From positions 1 to 5,832 of the forward strand of contig JAEDDX010000101.1 in the NCBI GenBank assembly GCA_016293615.1: a stretch of DNA of 5,832 nt, read 5' to 3'. Positions 1 to 5,832 of the stretch are shown one piece after another; position 1 is the stretch's first letter, and each line of letters starts with the position of its first letter. Both the position numbers and the translations under genes were made by a program. Source of the stretch: Acetatifactor sp. (GTDB lineage Bacteria > Bacillota > Clostridia > Lachnospirales > Lachnospiraceae). The notes beneath the pieces are model-generated. The model worked only from the letters and a program-made list of their open reading frames with translations, made no database searches and was not told the origin of the DNA.

Positions 1-103
1 CATTCAAAAAACGCAGGCGTAGCGGGCTACGCTGAGGATTTTTGGATGGTGCAATCGCGGAAATAGGCAAGCAATAAAGTCCAGGTAATTAAAAACTGTT
101 ATA
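1..103. other. intergenic region downstream of the MATE gene
   Basis: This stretch lies between the left edge of the window and the MATE stop codon and holds no credible gene. Its main structure is the dyad at 14-34, annotated separately. Bases 44-103 contain two copies of GCAAT (51-55 and 71-75) and no recognisable promoter or RNA gene. The region may belong to a dispersed intergenic repeat, but nothing inside the window proves this because only one copy is present. Confidence 0.5.
6..43 (-). terminator. likely rho-independent terminator, possibly bidirectional
   Basis: On the minus strand, about 70 bases after the MATE stop codon, CAG-CGTAGC pairs with GCTACG-C-CTG around a CC centre and is followed by CG and a run of six T (plus-strand 6-11 is all A). 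Plus-strand stem arms are 14-16 with 32-34 and 18-23 with 26-31, leaving G17 bulged; G17 can alternatively pair with C32. On the plus strand the same stem is followed by TGAGGA and five T (39-43), so it could also stop a convergent gene entering from the left. The T-run sits two bases from the stem on the minus strand and about five from it on the plus strand, so the minus-strand reading is stronger. It is the natural end of the minus-strand transcript. Confidence 0.65.
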
Positions 104-1483
104 CTAACTTCCTTCCTGCGCCTGCCTGATCTCCTTCAGAACGCTCAAGCCCAGCGGCACACTCAGAAGCATCGTACACAGATCCGCCCAGGTCTGGCAC
201 ATCTGCACTCCCAACAATCCGAAAAAGTAAGGGAGGAGGAAGATCAGGGGCACGAAGAAGATGCCCTGTCTCGCCGAGGCCACAAGCGAAGCCTTGCCTG
301 CCTTGCCGAGCGCCTGCATCATCATATTGCTCATCACGATCCAGGCATTGAGCGGGAACACGATACACTGCAGGCGAAGCGCCAGCGTTCCGATGCGTAT
401 GACTTCCGGGTCTTCTTTCCGAAAAATCTCCACAAGAGGCTGCGCAAACACCAGTCCCAGAACCGACACAACTGTCAGAAATACTGCTGCCACCTTCACA
501 CAGAAGGAAAAGGCTTCCCTCACCCTTTCGTATTTCTTTGCACCGTAGTTCATGCCGCAGACCGGCTGAAAGCCCTGGCCGAAACCGATCAGCGCAGAGT
601 TGGCAAACATGGAAATGCGTCCCACGACGGACATCGCGGCTATGGCGGCATCGCTGAAATCTCCGCCGTATGCGCCGGCTGCCCGGTTTAAGCAGATATT
701 CGCCACACTGCCGAGCCCCTGTCTGCACAGAGAAGGAATTCCGCCCTTGAAGATCTCGATATACAACTCAACAGAAGGTTTGAAATGCTTCCACCGTAGT
801 CTGATGTTGCCGCCCCTTCTGCTCATCGCAAACAAAATGAAGAAGGAGGTGATCTGACTGATCACGGTCGCAAGCGCCGCTCCGGCTACGCCCATTTCCA
901 TCCGGAAAATAAACAGCGGATCCAGCGCAATGTTTAGAATGGCCCCGGATACGGTTCCTACCATCGCGTAGGAAGCGCTCCCCTGAAATCTCAGCTGGTT
1001 GTTCAGCACCATAGAGGTCATGGTAAAGGGTGCTCCCACCAGAATGATCCGCAGATAATCCTTCGTGTACGGCAGGATCGACGGTGTGGAGCCAAGAAGC
1101 TTTGCCAGAGGCGTCAAAAAGACCGACGCTGCCGATGCCGCCGCAATGCCTGTGAAAAAGCAGCTGAAAAATCCTACCGCCGCCATCCGGTTCGCCTCAT
1201 CATAGCTGCCGGCTCCGAGCGCTCTCGAGATAAAATTCCCCGATCCGTGTCCGAAGAAAAAGCCGCAGGCCTGAATAAAGGCCATGACCGCAAACACGAC
1301 GCCTACCGCAGCCGTCGCCTGCGTATTGATCTTTCCTACGAAAAAGGTATCTGCCATATTATAGAAGGAGGTTACCAGCATACTGATGATGGTCGGGACC
1401 GCCATCTCGCAGACAAGCCCCGGCACAGGCTGACTCAACATATAAGCAACCTTCTCCTGCTGGTTCATAGAATGTACACGCAT
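104..1483 (-). CDS. MATE family multidrug/sodium antiporter (MepA/DinF-like)
   Basis: This 459-residue polytopic membrane protein should export cationic drugs or other small organic compounds in exchange for Na+ or H+, as known for the MATE family; its substrate here is unknown. The length is typical, with hydrophobic segments for about 12 helices in two halves. Family patterns seen are YNMADTFFVG (41-50), GSGNFISRALGAG (80-92), a loop with NIALDPLFIF and MGVAGAALATVISQ (184-210), GFGQGFQPVCGMNYGAKKY (301-318) and a late ALGKAGKASL (391-400). The start at 1483 is preferred because AAGGA at 1491-1495 lies 7 bases upstream, whereas the internal Met6 at 1468 has no such site. The ATG begins at the base immediately after the TAA of the upstream MutS-like gene, and its ribosome site lies within that gene's last codons, so the two are very probably co-transcribed and translationally coupled. 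No truncation or frameshift is seen. The family call is secure; the MepA-like subfamily is a judgement from motif style. Confidence 0.93.
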   Translation of the reverse strand: MRVHSMNQQEKVAYMLSQPVPGLVCEMAVPTIISMLVTSFYNMADTFFVGKINTQATAAVGVVFAVMAFIQACGFFFGHGSGNFISRALGAGSYDEANRMAAVGFFSCFFTGIAAASAASVFLTPLAKLLGSTPSILPYTKDYLRIILVGAPFTMTSMVLNNQLRFQGSASYAMVGTVSGAILNIALDPLFIFRMEMGVAGAALATVISQITSFFILFAMSRRGGNIRLRWKHFKPSVELYIEIFKGGIPSLCRQGLGSVANICLNRAAGAYGGDFSDAAIAAMSVVGRISMFANSALIGFGQGFQPVCGMNYGAKKYERVREAFSFCVKVAAVFLTVVSVLGLVFAQPLVEIFRKEDPEVIRIGTLALRLQCIVFPLNAWIVMSNMMMQALGKAGKASLVASARQGIFFVPLIFLLPYFFGLLGVQMCQTWADLCTMLLSVPLGLSVLKEIRQAQEGS

Positions 1484-3127
1484 TTAGTTTTCCTTACTCT
1501 CTTTGATGATTGATTCATATAGATCCAGACCGAAACTTGTCAGTTCCGGGGCGTGCTGAATCATCTTAAAGGTTCTCTTACCGTTCTCCATGCGTTCCGC
1601 GGAAAGAAACTCCACGCCGCTTTCCTCCCCCGCCGCTTCCTTAGCCTGCGTTTCCTCATAGATCCGCTGTGCGAAGGAAAGCAGGTGAGTGACTGTCAGA
1701 ATCTTGACGCCGGCTTCGCTGAGCGCTTTGATGATGTCGTAGGCAATGACGGAGCCTTCCTTCTCGGTCGTCGTCGCGAAGGATTCATTCAACAGAATCA
1801 GCGACCGTTCCCCGAGATTTTCAACAATACGATTCATTCGGCCAAGCTCCTCGTCAAGGCGTCCGCTGTTCATCGCAGAATCTTCTCTTCTGGTGAAGTG
1901 CGTAAAGAACGCCGGGAAAATGCCGCTTCGATATCTGTGCGCCGCAACCGGCAGACCGCACTGCATCATCACCTGCGCGATACCGATGCTTCGAAGGAAG
2001 GTAGACTTACCGCCCTGGTTGGCACCGGTGACCACCAGCAGCATTTTATCCTGTATATTACAGGTGTTGCCGACGGCTCTGACACGCTGCTCCATACACA
2101 TCACGAACTCCTTGAGCTCTTCGAAATACAGTTCATCCTGCTTACCCACCACAGGAAAACAATGGTCCAGATCAAAGCGCTCGAAGTGATGGAGCAGATT
2201 CAGCGCCCCCACATAATAGGCGATCTGCAGGCGCAGCTGGTCAAAAAAGTTGCCGAAGGTTGTAAAGATCGGGTCGCAGCAGGCCATAATATAGCGCACC
2301 ACCTCAAACTCTATGTCCGCAACCTGATTGTACATCGGCGTCTCTTTCTGCAGCGGGATTCCGCCTGTCGTTTTGGAATTGATAAAGCCCTGCACCTTGC
2401 TGAGCGCACTGTTGGGGTCACGGTACCGCTTCTCCTGTGCGCAGACATCCTCCAGCTTAATATCTCCCAGCTTCAATCCTTCCGCAATGCCGCATTCCAT
2501 CACGATTCTGGGTCTCATGACCGTCGCACGGGGAATGTTTGACTCCGTATGTTTCTCGACGAAGAAAGATATATTGCTCAGAATCGTCTGATATCTGTCC
2601 TCGATCTCCTCGGAATACTCCCGATCCAGACGGGCCAACAGTCCCTCGAAGCCCTTCGAGTGCAGTCTTCCGCTGTTCATATGCAGCAGTCTCTTGATGT
2701 CAGACAGGCCCTTCACGAACAGGTTCAGCACATGTACGAGCGTCACCAGCCCGTTGACGGTATTGGCGTTGCGGTTCCGCTTATGTTCCTTTCTGCCCAG
2801 GACCTCCCAGTTTTTCAGGATCTCCGTGACCGTCTTATATAAATCTCTGACAAAGTCTTCGTTGTTGATGCAATCCTTGAGGACGCTCTGGCGGAAATAG
2901 ATCTCTTCGGAGCTTTCCAGCGGTACCAGCATCACCTTTCTCATGGTCTCCTGGATAAAAGGGTCTGTTTCCGTGACCTGCTTGACCGCCTCGCCCTCTC
3001 TTATGACATCGCGTGAGGCCATGCGGAAGAGAATGTGAAGGCTCAGATCCTGCACAATGCTGGAAGAATCATAATAGGGAACCGTGTTCACCCAGTCTTT
3101 TTCCTGATATAAGAGATATGTATTCAT
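1484..3127 (-). CDS. MutS-like ATPase, second of a tandem pair (MutS-B)
   Basis: This 547-residue protein belongs to the MutS branch of ABC-type ATPases, which bind DNA as dimers and switch shape on ATP binding. Residues 1 to about 350 are mostly helical; 61-90, with VMLVPL and RQSVL, resemble the start of the MutS core (domain III). The ATPase domain spans about 360-535: P-loop TGANQGGKST at 367-376, signature-like SGRLDEELGRM at 421-431, Walker B SLILLNES at 442-449 with N447 where MutS has Asp and E448 as the retained catalytic Glu, and the H-loop His481 in TVTHLL. The ending SFGLDLYE (531-538) matches the usual C-terminal MutS turn. It is far shorter than MutS1 (about 850) and lacks the Phe-X-Glu mismatch-reading domain; it also lacks the MutS2 Smr domain. 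The start overlaps the previous stop as ATGA, and AGAGAGG at 3133-3139 lies 5 bases upstream. The role may be DNA binding or repair, but the substrate is unknown. A partner role with the upstream paralogue is inferred. Confidence 0.9.
   Translation of the reverse strand: MNTYLLYQEKDWVNTVPYYDSSSIVQDLSLHILFRMASRDVIREGEAVKQVTETDPFIQETMRKVMLVPLESSEEIYFRQSVLKDCINNEDFVRDLYKTVTEILKNWEVLGRKEHKRNRNANTVNGLVTLVHVLNLFVKGLSDIKRLLHMNSGRLHSKGFEGLLARLDREYSEEIEDRYQTILSNISFFVEKHTESNIPRATVMRPRIVMECGIAEGLKLGDIKLEDVCAQEKRYRDPNSALSKVQGFINSKTTGGIPLQKETPMYNQVADIEFEVVRYIMACCDPIFTTFGNFFDQLRLQIAYYVGALNLLHHFERFDLDHCFPVVGKQDELYFEELKEFVMCMEQRVRAVGNTCNIQDKMLLVVTGANQGGKSTFLRSIGIAQVMMQCGLPVAAHRYRSGIFPAFFTHFTRREDSAMNSGRLDEELGRMNRIVENLGERSLILLNESFATTTEKEGSVIAYDIIKALSEAGVKILTVTHLLSFAQRIYEETQAKEAAGEESGVEFLSAERMENGKRTFKMIQHAPELTSFGLDLYESIIKESKEN
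3124..3127 (-). other. ATGA stop/start overlap of the two MutS-like genes
   Basis: Read on the minus strand, 3127-3124 is ATGA. ATG starts MutS-B and TGA ends MutS-A. The ribosome binding site of MutS-B (AGAGAGG, 3133-3139) lies inside the final codons of MutS-A. This arrangement normally gives translational coupling and balanced amounts of two proteins, which fits a two-subunit complex. The coupling itself is inferred from layout. Confidence 0.9.
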
Positions 3128-4620
3128 GACAACCTCTCTTTCAGCTGCTCATAGGTCAGCTTATACTTATTGACCTGGTTAATGGCACAGGCACTGTCAT
3201 CGGCTTCTCCCCGCACGATCTTAAAGCACTGGACGCGGTTCTCATCCAGCATTGCCCGAAGGCTTACCACCTTCTCGTGTGCCGTGGTCAGCTCCTTTAA
3301 GTGGGTGACATAGATACCCATACAGTTCTGCCCGATGAAATGCTCCAGCACATTTTTGCCCATGATGCAGGCGTCGTAGTTTGCAGCAGTTGTGAAGAGT
3401 TCGTTGATGATGACGAAGGTATTCTCATACACGCTGTCCATCATCGGTGCCAGTCGCGCCAGCTCCTCCTTCAGCTTACCGCGGCCCGTCTCCAGACTCT
3501 CCTCCACCGAAAAATGCGTCAGGATATGCTTAAAGTACGGTACATGTGCCACGGCAGCCGGCACATCAAATCCAAGCTTCGAAAAATAGATCAACTGCCC
3601 CAGGCTTCTGGCGAAGGTCGTCTTGCCGCCCTGATTGGGACCGGTCAGCACGAAGAACTGCTCACCCTCGCGATAGTCGAAATCGTTGCTGACGACGGGC
3701 TTATTCGTCTGCATGTTCACACAGGCCAGCGCAAGATCATACAGACCCTGCGCACGAAACCCGCTTCTCTCACATGGCCGAGGCGTTGTAAACAGAAATC
3801 CCCTGCCCTTCATTTTATTCAGGAACTTCACAAAAGAAAGATAGTAGGCCGCTTCCCGGTTCAGCTGTACATAACGTTCAGCCGCGTACTTCTGATTGTT
3901 CTTGTAAAAGCTCATCAGCTGTTTGAAAAAATCAGGTCTTTTTTTCGCCAGAACCTTCATCACCTCGCTCTCGAGCGGCGTCAGCTCCCGATAGGTCATA
4001 AAAGGACTGTGAAAGTCTGCCTTATGCTCCGGGAACCCTTCTCTTAAGAATTTCTCGTAGGTTCTGTCGCTCGCACAATCGCTCACCACGATCTGATTGT
4101 TCTCGTATGTAATTGTGACACGGATGTCAAAAAGCTCCTTTGCCAGCTTCTGCGCCGGCTCATGCATCTTCACATACTCTTCGGAGGCCAGATACGCGCT
4201 CAGATCCTCCCGCAGAGCCAGCAATCCTTCGCTCTCGGGGGACACCGCCTTCAGTCGCTTGTCCAATTCTTCCAGCGCACAGCAATATACATGTACCTCG
4301 CGCAGATGCCAGACCGCTTTCTGTGCATCCGCCCTGACTCCCTGCTTCTCCGCCAGACATTTCTGCCTGTCTTTCATGCGGTTGCAAAAGGCTGCCAGCG
4401 CTTCGTAGATGTCCGGCTTTTTCACATCCGCAAACACTGCGCGCCGGTACGCCTCGCACTCCTCATCCGCGGGAAAATAATACAGGGAAGACACATCCTC
4501 TCCCCATAACTGATTGATCTGCTCCATAATCTGATTCAGATTCAGATCCAGGGAAAAGACCGCCCGCGACATTTCCCTGTAAGTGCTGTGTTTTAAGTCC
4601 AAAATACTTTCAAACGCCAT
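3124..4620 (-). CDS. MutS-like ATPase, first of a tandem pair (MutS-A)
   Basis: This 498-residue protein is a divergent paralogue of the MutS-like protein encoded just downstream. Residues 1 to about 275 form a charged, helical region in the position of the MutS core and lever domains. The ATPase domain covers about 280-490: P-loop TGPNQGGKTT at 326-335, THFSVEES then ETGRGKLKEEL at 368-387 as the signature region, Walker B FVIINELF at 402-409 with N406 replacing Asp and catalytic Glu E407 kept, H-loop His440 in YVTHLKEL, and a final NKYKLTYEQL that resembles the MutS C-terminal turn. Neither the MutS1 mismatch domain nor an Smr domain is present. The start ATG at 4620 has AAAGGG at 4629-4634, 8 bases upstream; the frame is open back to 4680 but has no ATG, GTG or TTG there. 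A stronger GGGAGG at 4645-4650 is too distant (24 bases) to serve this start. The stop overlaps the next ATG by four bases. The ATPase family is clear; the biological role is not. Confidence 0.9.
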   Translation of the reverse strand: MAFESILDLKHSTYREMSRAVFSLDLNLNQIMEQINQLWGEDVSSLYYFPADEECEAYRRAVFADVKKPDIYEALAAFCNRMKDRQKCLAEKQGVRADAQKAVWHLREVHVYCCALEELDKRLKAVSPESEGLLALREDLSAYLASEEYVKMHEPAQKLAKELFDIRVTITYENNQIVVSDCASDRTYEKFLREGFPEHKADFHSPFMTYRELTPLESEVMKVLAKKRPDFFKQLMSFYKNNQKYAAERYVQLNREAAYYLSFVKFLNKMKGRGFLFTTPRPCERSGFRAQGLYDLALACVNMQTNKPVVSNDFDYREGEQFFVLTGPNQGGKTTFARSLGQLIYFSKLGFDVPAAVAHVPYFKHILTHFSVEESLETGRGKLKEELARLAPMMDSVYENTFVIINELFTTAANYDACIMGKNVLEHFIGQNCMGIYVTHLKELTTAHEKVVSLRAMLDENRVQCFKIVRGEADDSACAINQVNKYKLTYEQLKERLS

Positions 4621-4660
4621 ACCCGTAACCCTTTCCGGAAGTTTCCTCCCATTTACCCCT

Positions 4661-4689
4661 TTTATGTGAAACCCTGTCTACAGAGTCAA
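4661..4689 (-). promoter_or_regulatory. candidate sigma-70-type promoter for the MutS-MATE genes
   Basis: On the minus strand TTGACT (4684-4689, one base from TTGACA) is followed after exactly 17 bases by CATAAA (4661-4666, four of six matches to TATAAT). The -35 box lies in the last codons of the AEC permease gene and the -10 box in the gap that follows. Transcription would begin around 4654 and leave a leader of roughly 35 bases before the MutS-A start. It could make the MutS-MATE set independent of the permease. The -10 match is weak, so this is only a candidate. Confidence 0.4.
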
Positions 4690-5601
4690 CATTCCCACGA
4701 TCGGAATCGTAATAACGGACAACAGAGTGCTGAGCGCTACTCCTCTCGAAGTCGTCTGCGTATCGCCGCCGTACTGCTCTGCCAGCATCGTCGTCATGCT
4801 TCCCACCGGTGTTGCAAGCATGACCATCATCACGCCAAGAAGCAACGCCCGATCCCCCAGAAGAGCCTTCGCCACCATCATCCCGGGAATGGGAAGCACC
4901 AGAAGCTTGATCAGAGAGAAGACCAGCAGCCGCCCGTCGGCAAACAGGCTTTTGATCGGAATCTTAGCCAGCGCGATGCCGATGACGATCATACTTAAGG
5001 GTGCCGTCAGAGCGCCGAGACCTGCCATGACTTCATTGAAAAACACCGGCGTTTTGATGCCGGAGGCGTAAATTGCGATGGTGACAAAGCAGGCAATGAC
5101 GCCCACATTGATCATCTTCCTCCACTCGAACCGGGTCTTGCCTCCCCCGGCTCCTGCGCCTGCGGTCAGTTCATAGATTCCATAGGTGTAGATCAGCAGA
5201 TTGTACGGTATCTGGAAAATCGCCGTATGAAGCAAGGCCTCATCCCCGAACATCGCCTGTACCACGGGAAAGCCCATGAAGCCGATGTTGGAAAAAATCG
5301 TCATCAGCCGGTACACGCCCCTTTTTTCGACCGGCACGCGAAGCAGCGCCGGCAGTACCATCGCCACCAGGACAAGCCCGGCAAATAATCCGATCGCTGC
5401 CAGCACGGTGGGAAGAAGTCCTCCCTCCACATCACCGCTTCTGTTCACGGCGCCGCTGATGACCAGCGCAGGGCTTGCGAAATTCAATACCAGAAAAGAG
5501 ATCGCCTTCGACGCCCTGTCGTCCAGGAACTTTTTCCTGTAGCAGAAGTAACCGATCATCATATACACAAACAAAACTATCATCTTTCCAAAAAGAGCCA
5601 T
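4678..5601 (-). CDS. AEC (auxin efflux carrier) family permease
   Basis: This is a membrane permease of the AEC family, whose bacterial members move small organic acids such as malate or malonate; the substrate here cannot be read from sequence. From the ATG at 5601 it has 307 residues, a usual length, with about ten hydrophobic segments. Using numbering from the longest frame (GTG at 5625), typical patterns are NFASPALVISG (48-58), SNIGFMGFPVVQAMFG (112-127), LTAPLSMIVIGIALAK (206-221), ATPVGSMTTMLAEQYGGD (271-288) and STLLSVITIPI (299-309). The start is uncertain. GTG at 5625 and ATG at 5622 have no ribosome site before them, while ATG at 5601 has GGAGG at 5616-5620, 14 bases away and rather far, plus a purine-rich AAAGAAGAAAT between. 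Starting at 5601 gives MALFGKMIVLF, like many family members. No terminator separates its stop from the MutS-like genes 57 bases on, so read-through is possible. Confidence 0.9.
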   Translation of the reverse strand: MALFGKMIVLFVYMMIGYFCYRKKFLDDRASKAISFLVLNFASPALVISGAVNRSGDVEGGLLPTVLAAIGLFAGLVLVAMVLPALLRVPVEKRGVYRLMTIFSNIGFMGFPVVQAMFGDEALLHTAIFQIPYNLLIYTYGIYELTAGAGAGGGKTRFEWRKMINVGVIACFVTIAIYASGIKTPVFFNEVMAGLGALTAPLSMIVIGIALAKIPIKSLFADGRLLVFSLIKLLVLPIPGMMVAKALLGDRALLLGVMMVMLATPVGSMTTMLAEQYGGDTQTTSRGVALSTLLSVITIPIVGMLTL

Positions 5602-5615
5602 ATTTCTTCTTTTTG

Positions 5616-5620
5616 CCTCC
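5616..5620 (-). promoter_or_regulatory. ribosome binding site that bears on the AEC start
   Basis: GGAGG on the minus strand lies within the codons directly after ATG 5622 and 14 bases before ATG 5601. It can only serve the 5601 start, although the distance is longer than the usual 5-10 bases. It is the main reason for preferring 5601 over the two upstream in-frame starts. Confidence 0.45.
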
Positions 5621-5651
5621 ATCACGAAACATACAGAATATATTTTACCAC

Positions 5652-5679
5652 ATCATACGGAAAAAAGCTATGATTTCAA
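5652..5679 (-). promoter_or_regulatory. candidate promoter of the AEC permease gene
   Basis: The minus strand shows TTGAAA (5674-5679), a 16-base spacer rich in T, and TATGAT (5652-5657); each box differs from the sigma-70/sigma-A consensus by one base. Transcription should start near 5645, giving a leader of about 44 bases to ATG 5601 or about 20 to 5622/5625. It lies just after the hairpin terminator of the preceding transcript, as expected for the first gene of a new unit. No operator repeat is evident around it. Confidence 0.6.
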
Positions 5680-5702
5680 AGAGTTCTTTCTCCCCGGCCG
5701 GA

Positions 5703-5744
5703 AAAATAAGAAAGCGAAAGGCGTTCTCGTCCTCTCGCTTTCTT
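5703..5744 (-). terminator. likely rho-independent terminator of a gene beyond the right edge
   Basis: A ten-base-pair perfect stem pairs plus-strand AAGAAAGCGA (5708-5717) with TCGCTTTCTT (5735-5744). Inside it, AGG (5719-5721) can pair with CCT (5731-5733), and CG (5722-5723) with CG (5728-5729) around a TTCT loop. On the minus strand the stem runs directly into TTATTTTT, giving a T-rich tail. The plus strand has no T-run after the stem, so the minus-strand reading is preferred. It would end transcription of a minus-strand gene located to the right. Confidence 0.65.
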
Positions 5745-5832
5745 CCTGTCTCTCCAGAAAAGTATGTTCGGTGCGGTATGAACATGATATTGCTCCAACA
5801 AATCTTCCTTCTTCTCATCAATACATTTCCTG

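Noticed and set aside
99..728. A 209-codon minus-strand frame overlapping the MATE gene in another phase
   Set aside because: The MATE frame has clear family motifs throughout. This frame is Arg/Gly/Cys-rich with no domain and fits an out-of-phase shadow.
1553..2542. A 329-codon open frame on the plus strand opposite MutS-B
   Set aside because: It is fully antisense to a gene with a complete set of MutS ATPase motifs, shows no recognisable domain, and has the His/Leu/Arg-rich composition typical of an antisense shadow.
3301..4047. A 248-codon open frame on the plus strand opposite MutS-A
   Set aside because: It lies entirely within the MutS-A coding region, has no recognisable motifs and no convincing ribosome site, and is best explained as a shadow of the opposite codons.
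1484..4620. Calling the pair mutS or mutS2 mismatch/recombination genes
   Set aside because: Both proteins are much shorter than MutS1 and MutS2 and lack, respectively, the mismatch-reading domain and the Smr domain, and both have altered Walker motifs. A standard gene symbol would mislead.
4629..4650. Hairpin around the TTCCGGAA palindrome before MutS-A as an attenuator
   Set aside because: The self-complementary core leaves no proper loop, the flanks do not extend the stem, and no T-run follows, so it is not supported as a regulatory structure.
4621..4680. Possible N-terminal extension of MutS-A, or read-through fusion with the AEC permease
   Set aside because: The AEC stop TAG happens to be in frame with MutS-A and the frame is open between them, but no ATG, GTG or TTG start lies in it. 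ATG 4620 has a usable ribosome site. An in-frame relation arises by chance one time in three.

Overview
The window reads as four complete genes, all on the minus strand, so transcription runs right to left. In transcription order they are an auxin-efflux-carrier (AEC) family permease, two consecutive MutS-like ATPases, and a MATE-family exporter. No rRNA, tRNA, CRISPR array, integrase or insertion sequence is visible. Coding density is high and no gene-free stretch exceeds 300 bases. The moderately GC-rich composition, the purine-rich ribosome binding sites and the MepA/DinF-type MATE protein suggest a Firmicute of the class Clostridia, possibly Lachnospiraceae. That assignment is an inference from style, not a proven one.

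Layout. The right edge (about 5680-5832) has no convincing gene. It contains a strong hairpin followed by a T-rich run on the minus strand, which probably terminates a gene lying beyond the window. A candidate promoter (TTGAAA, 16 bases, TATGAT) follows, then the AEC permease (4678-5601, with possible earlier starts at 5622 and 5625). A 57-base gap and a candidate second promoter at the very end of the permease gene come next. The two MutS-like genes (3124-4620 and 1484-3127) overlap by ATGA. The MATE gene (104-1483) starts at the base directly after the second MutS-like stop codon. The left edge carries a GC-rich dyad with a T-run on each strand, a likely bidirectional terminator and perhaps part of a dispersed repeat.

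The most interesting feature is the MutS-like pair. Each protein has a complete ABC/MutS ATPase domain and a helical core. Both lack the N-terminal mismatch-reading domain of MutS1 and the C-terminal Smr nuclease domain of MutS2. Both carry the same two departures from the usual MutS motifs: Gln in place of Met in the P-loop (NQGGK), and Asn in place of Asp in Walker B (NE instead of DE). The overlapping reading frames suggest that the two proteins are made together and may form a heterodimer. Their target is unknown. The tight coupling to a MATE exporter is unexpected for a DNA-repair protein and leaves open a role outside mismatch repair.
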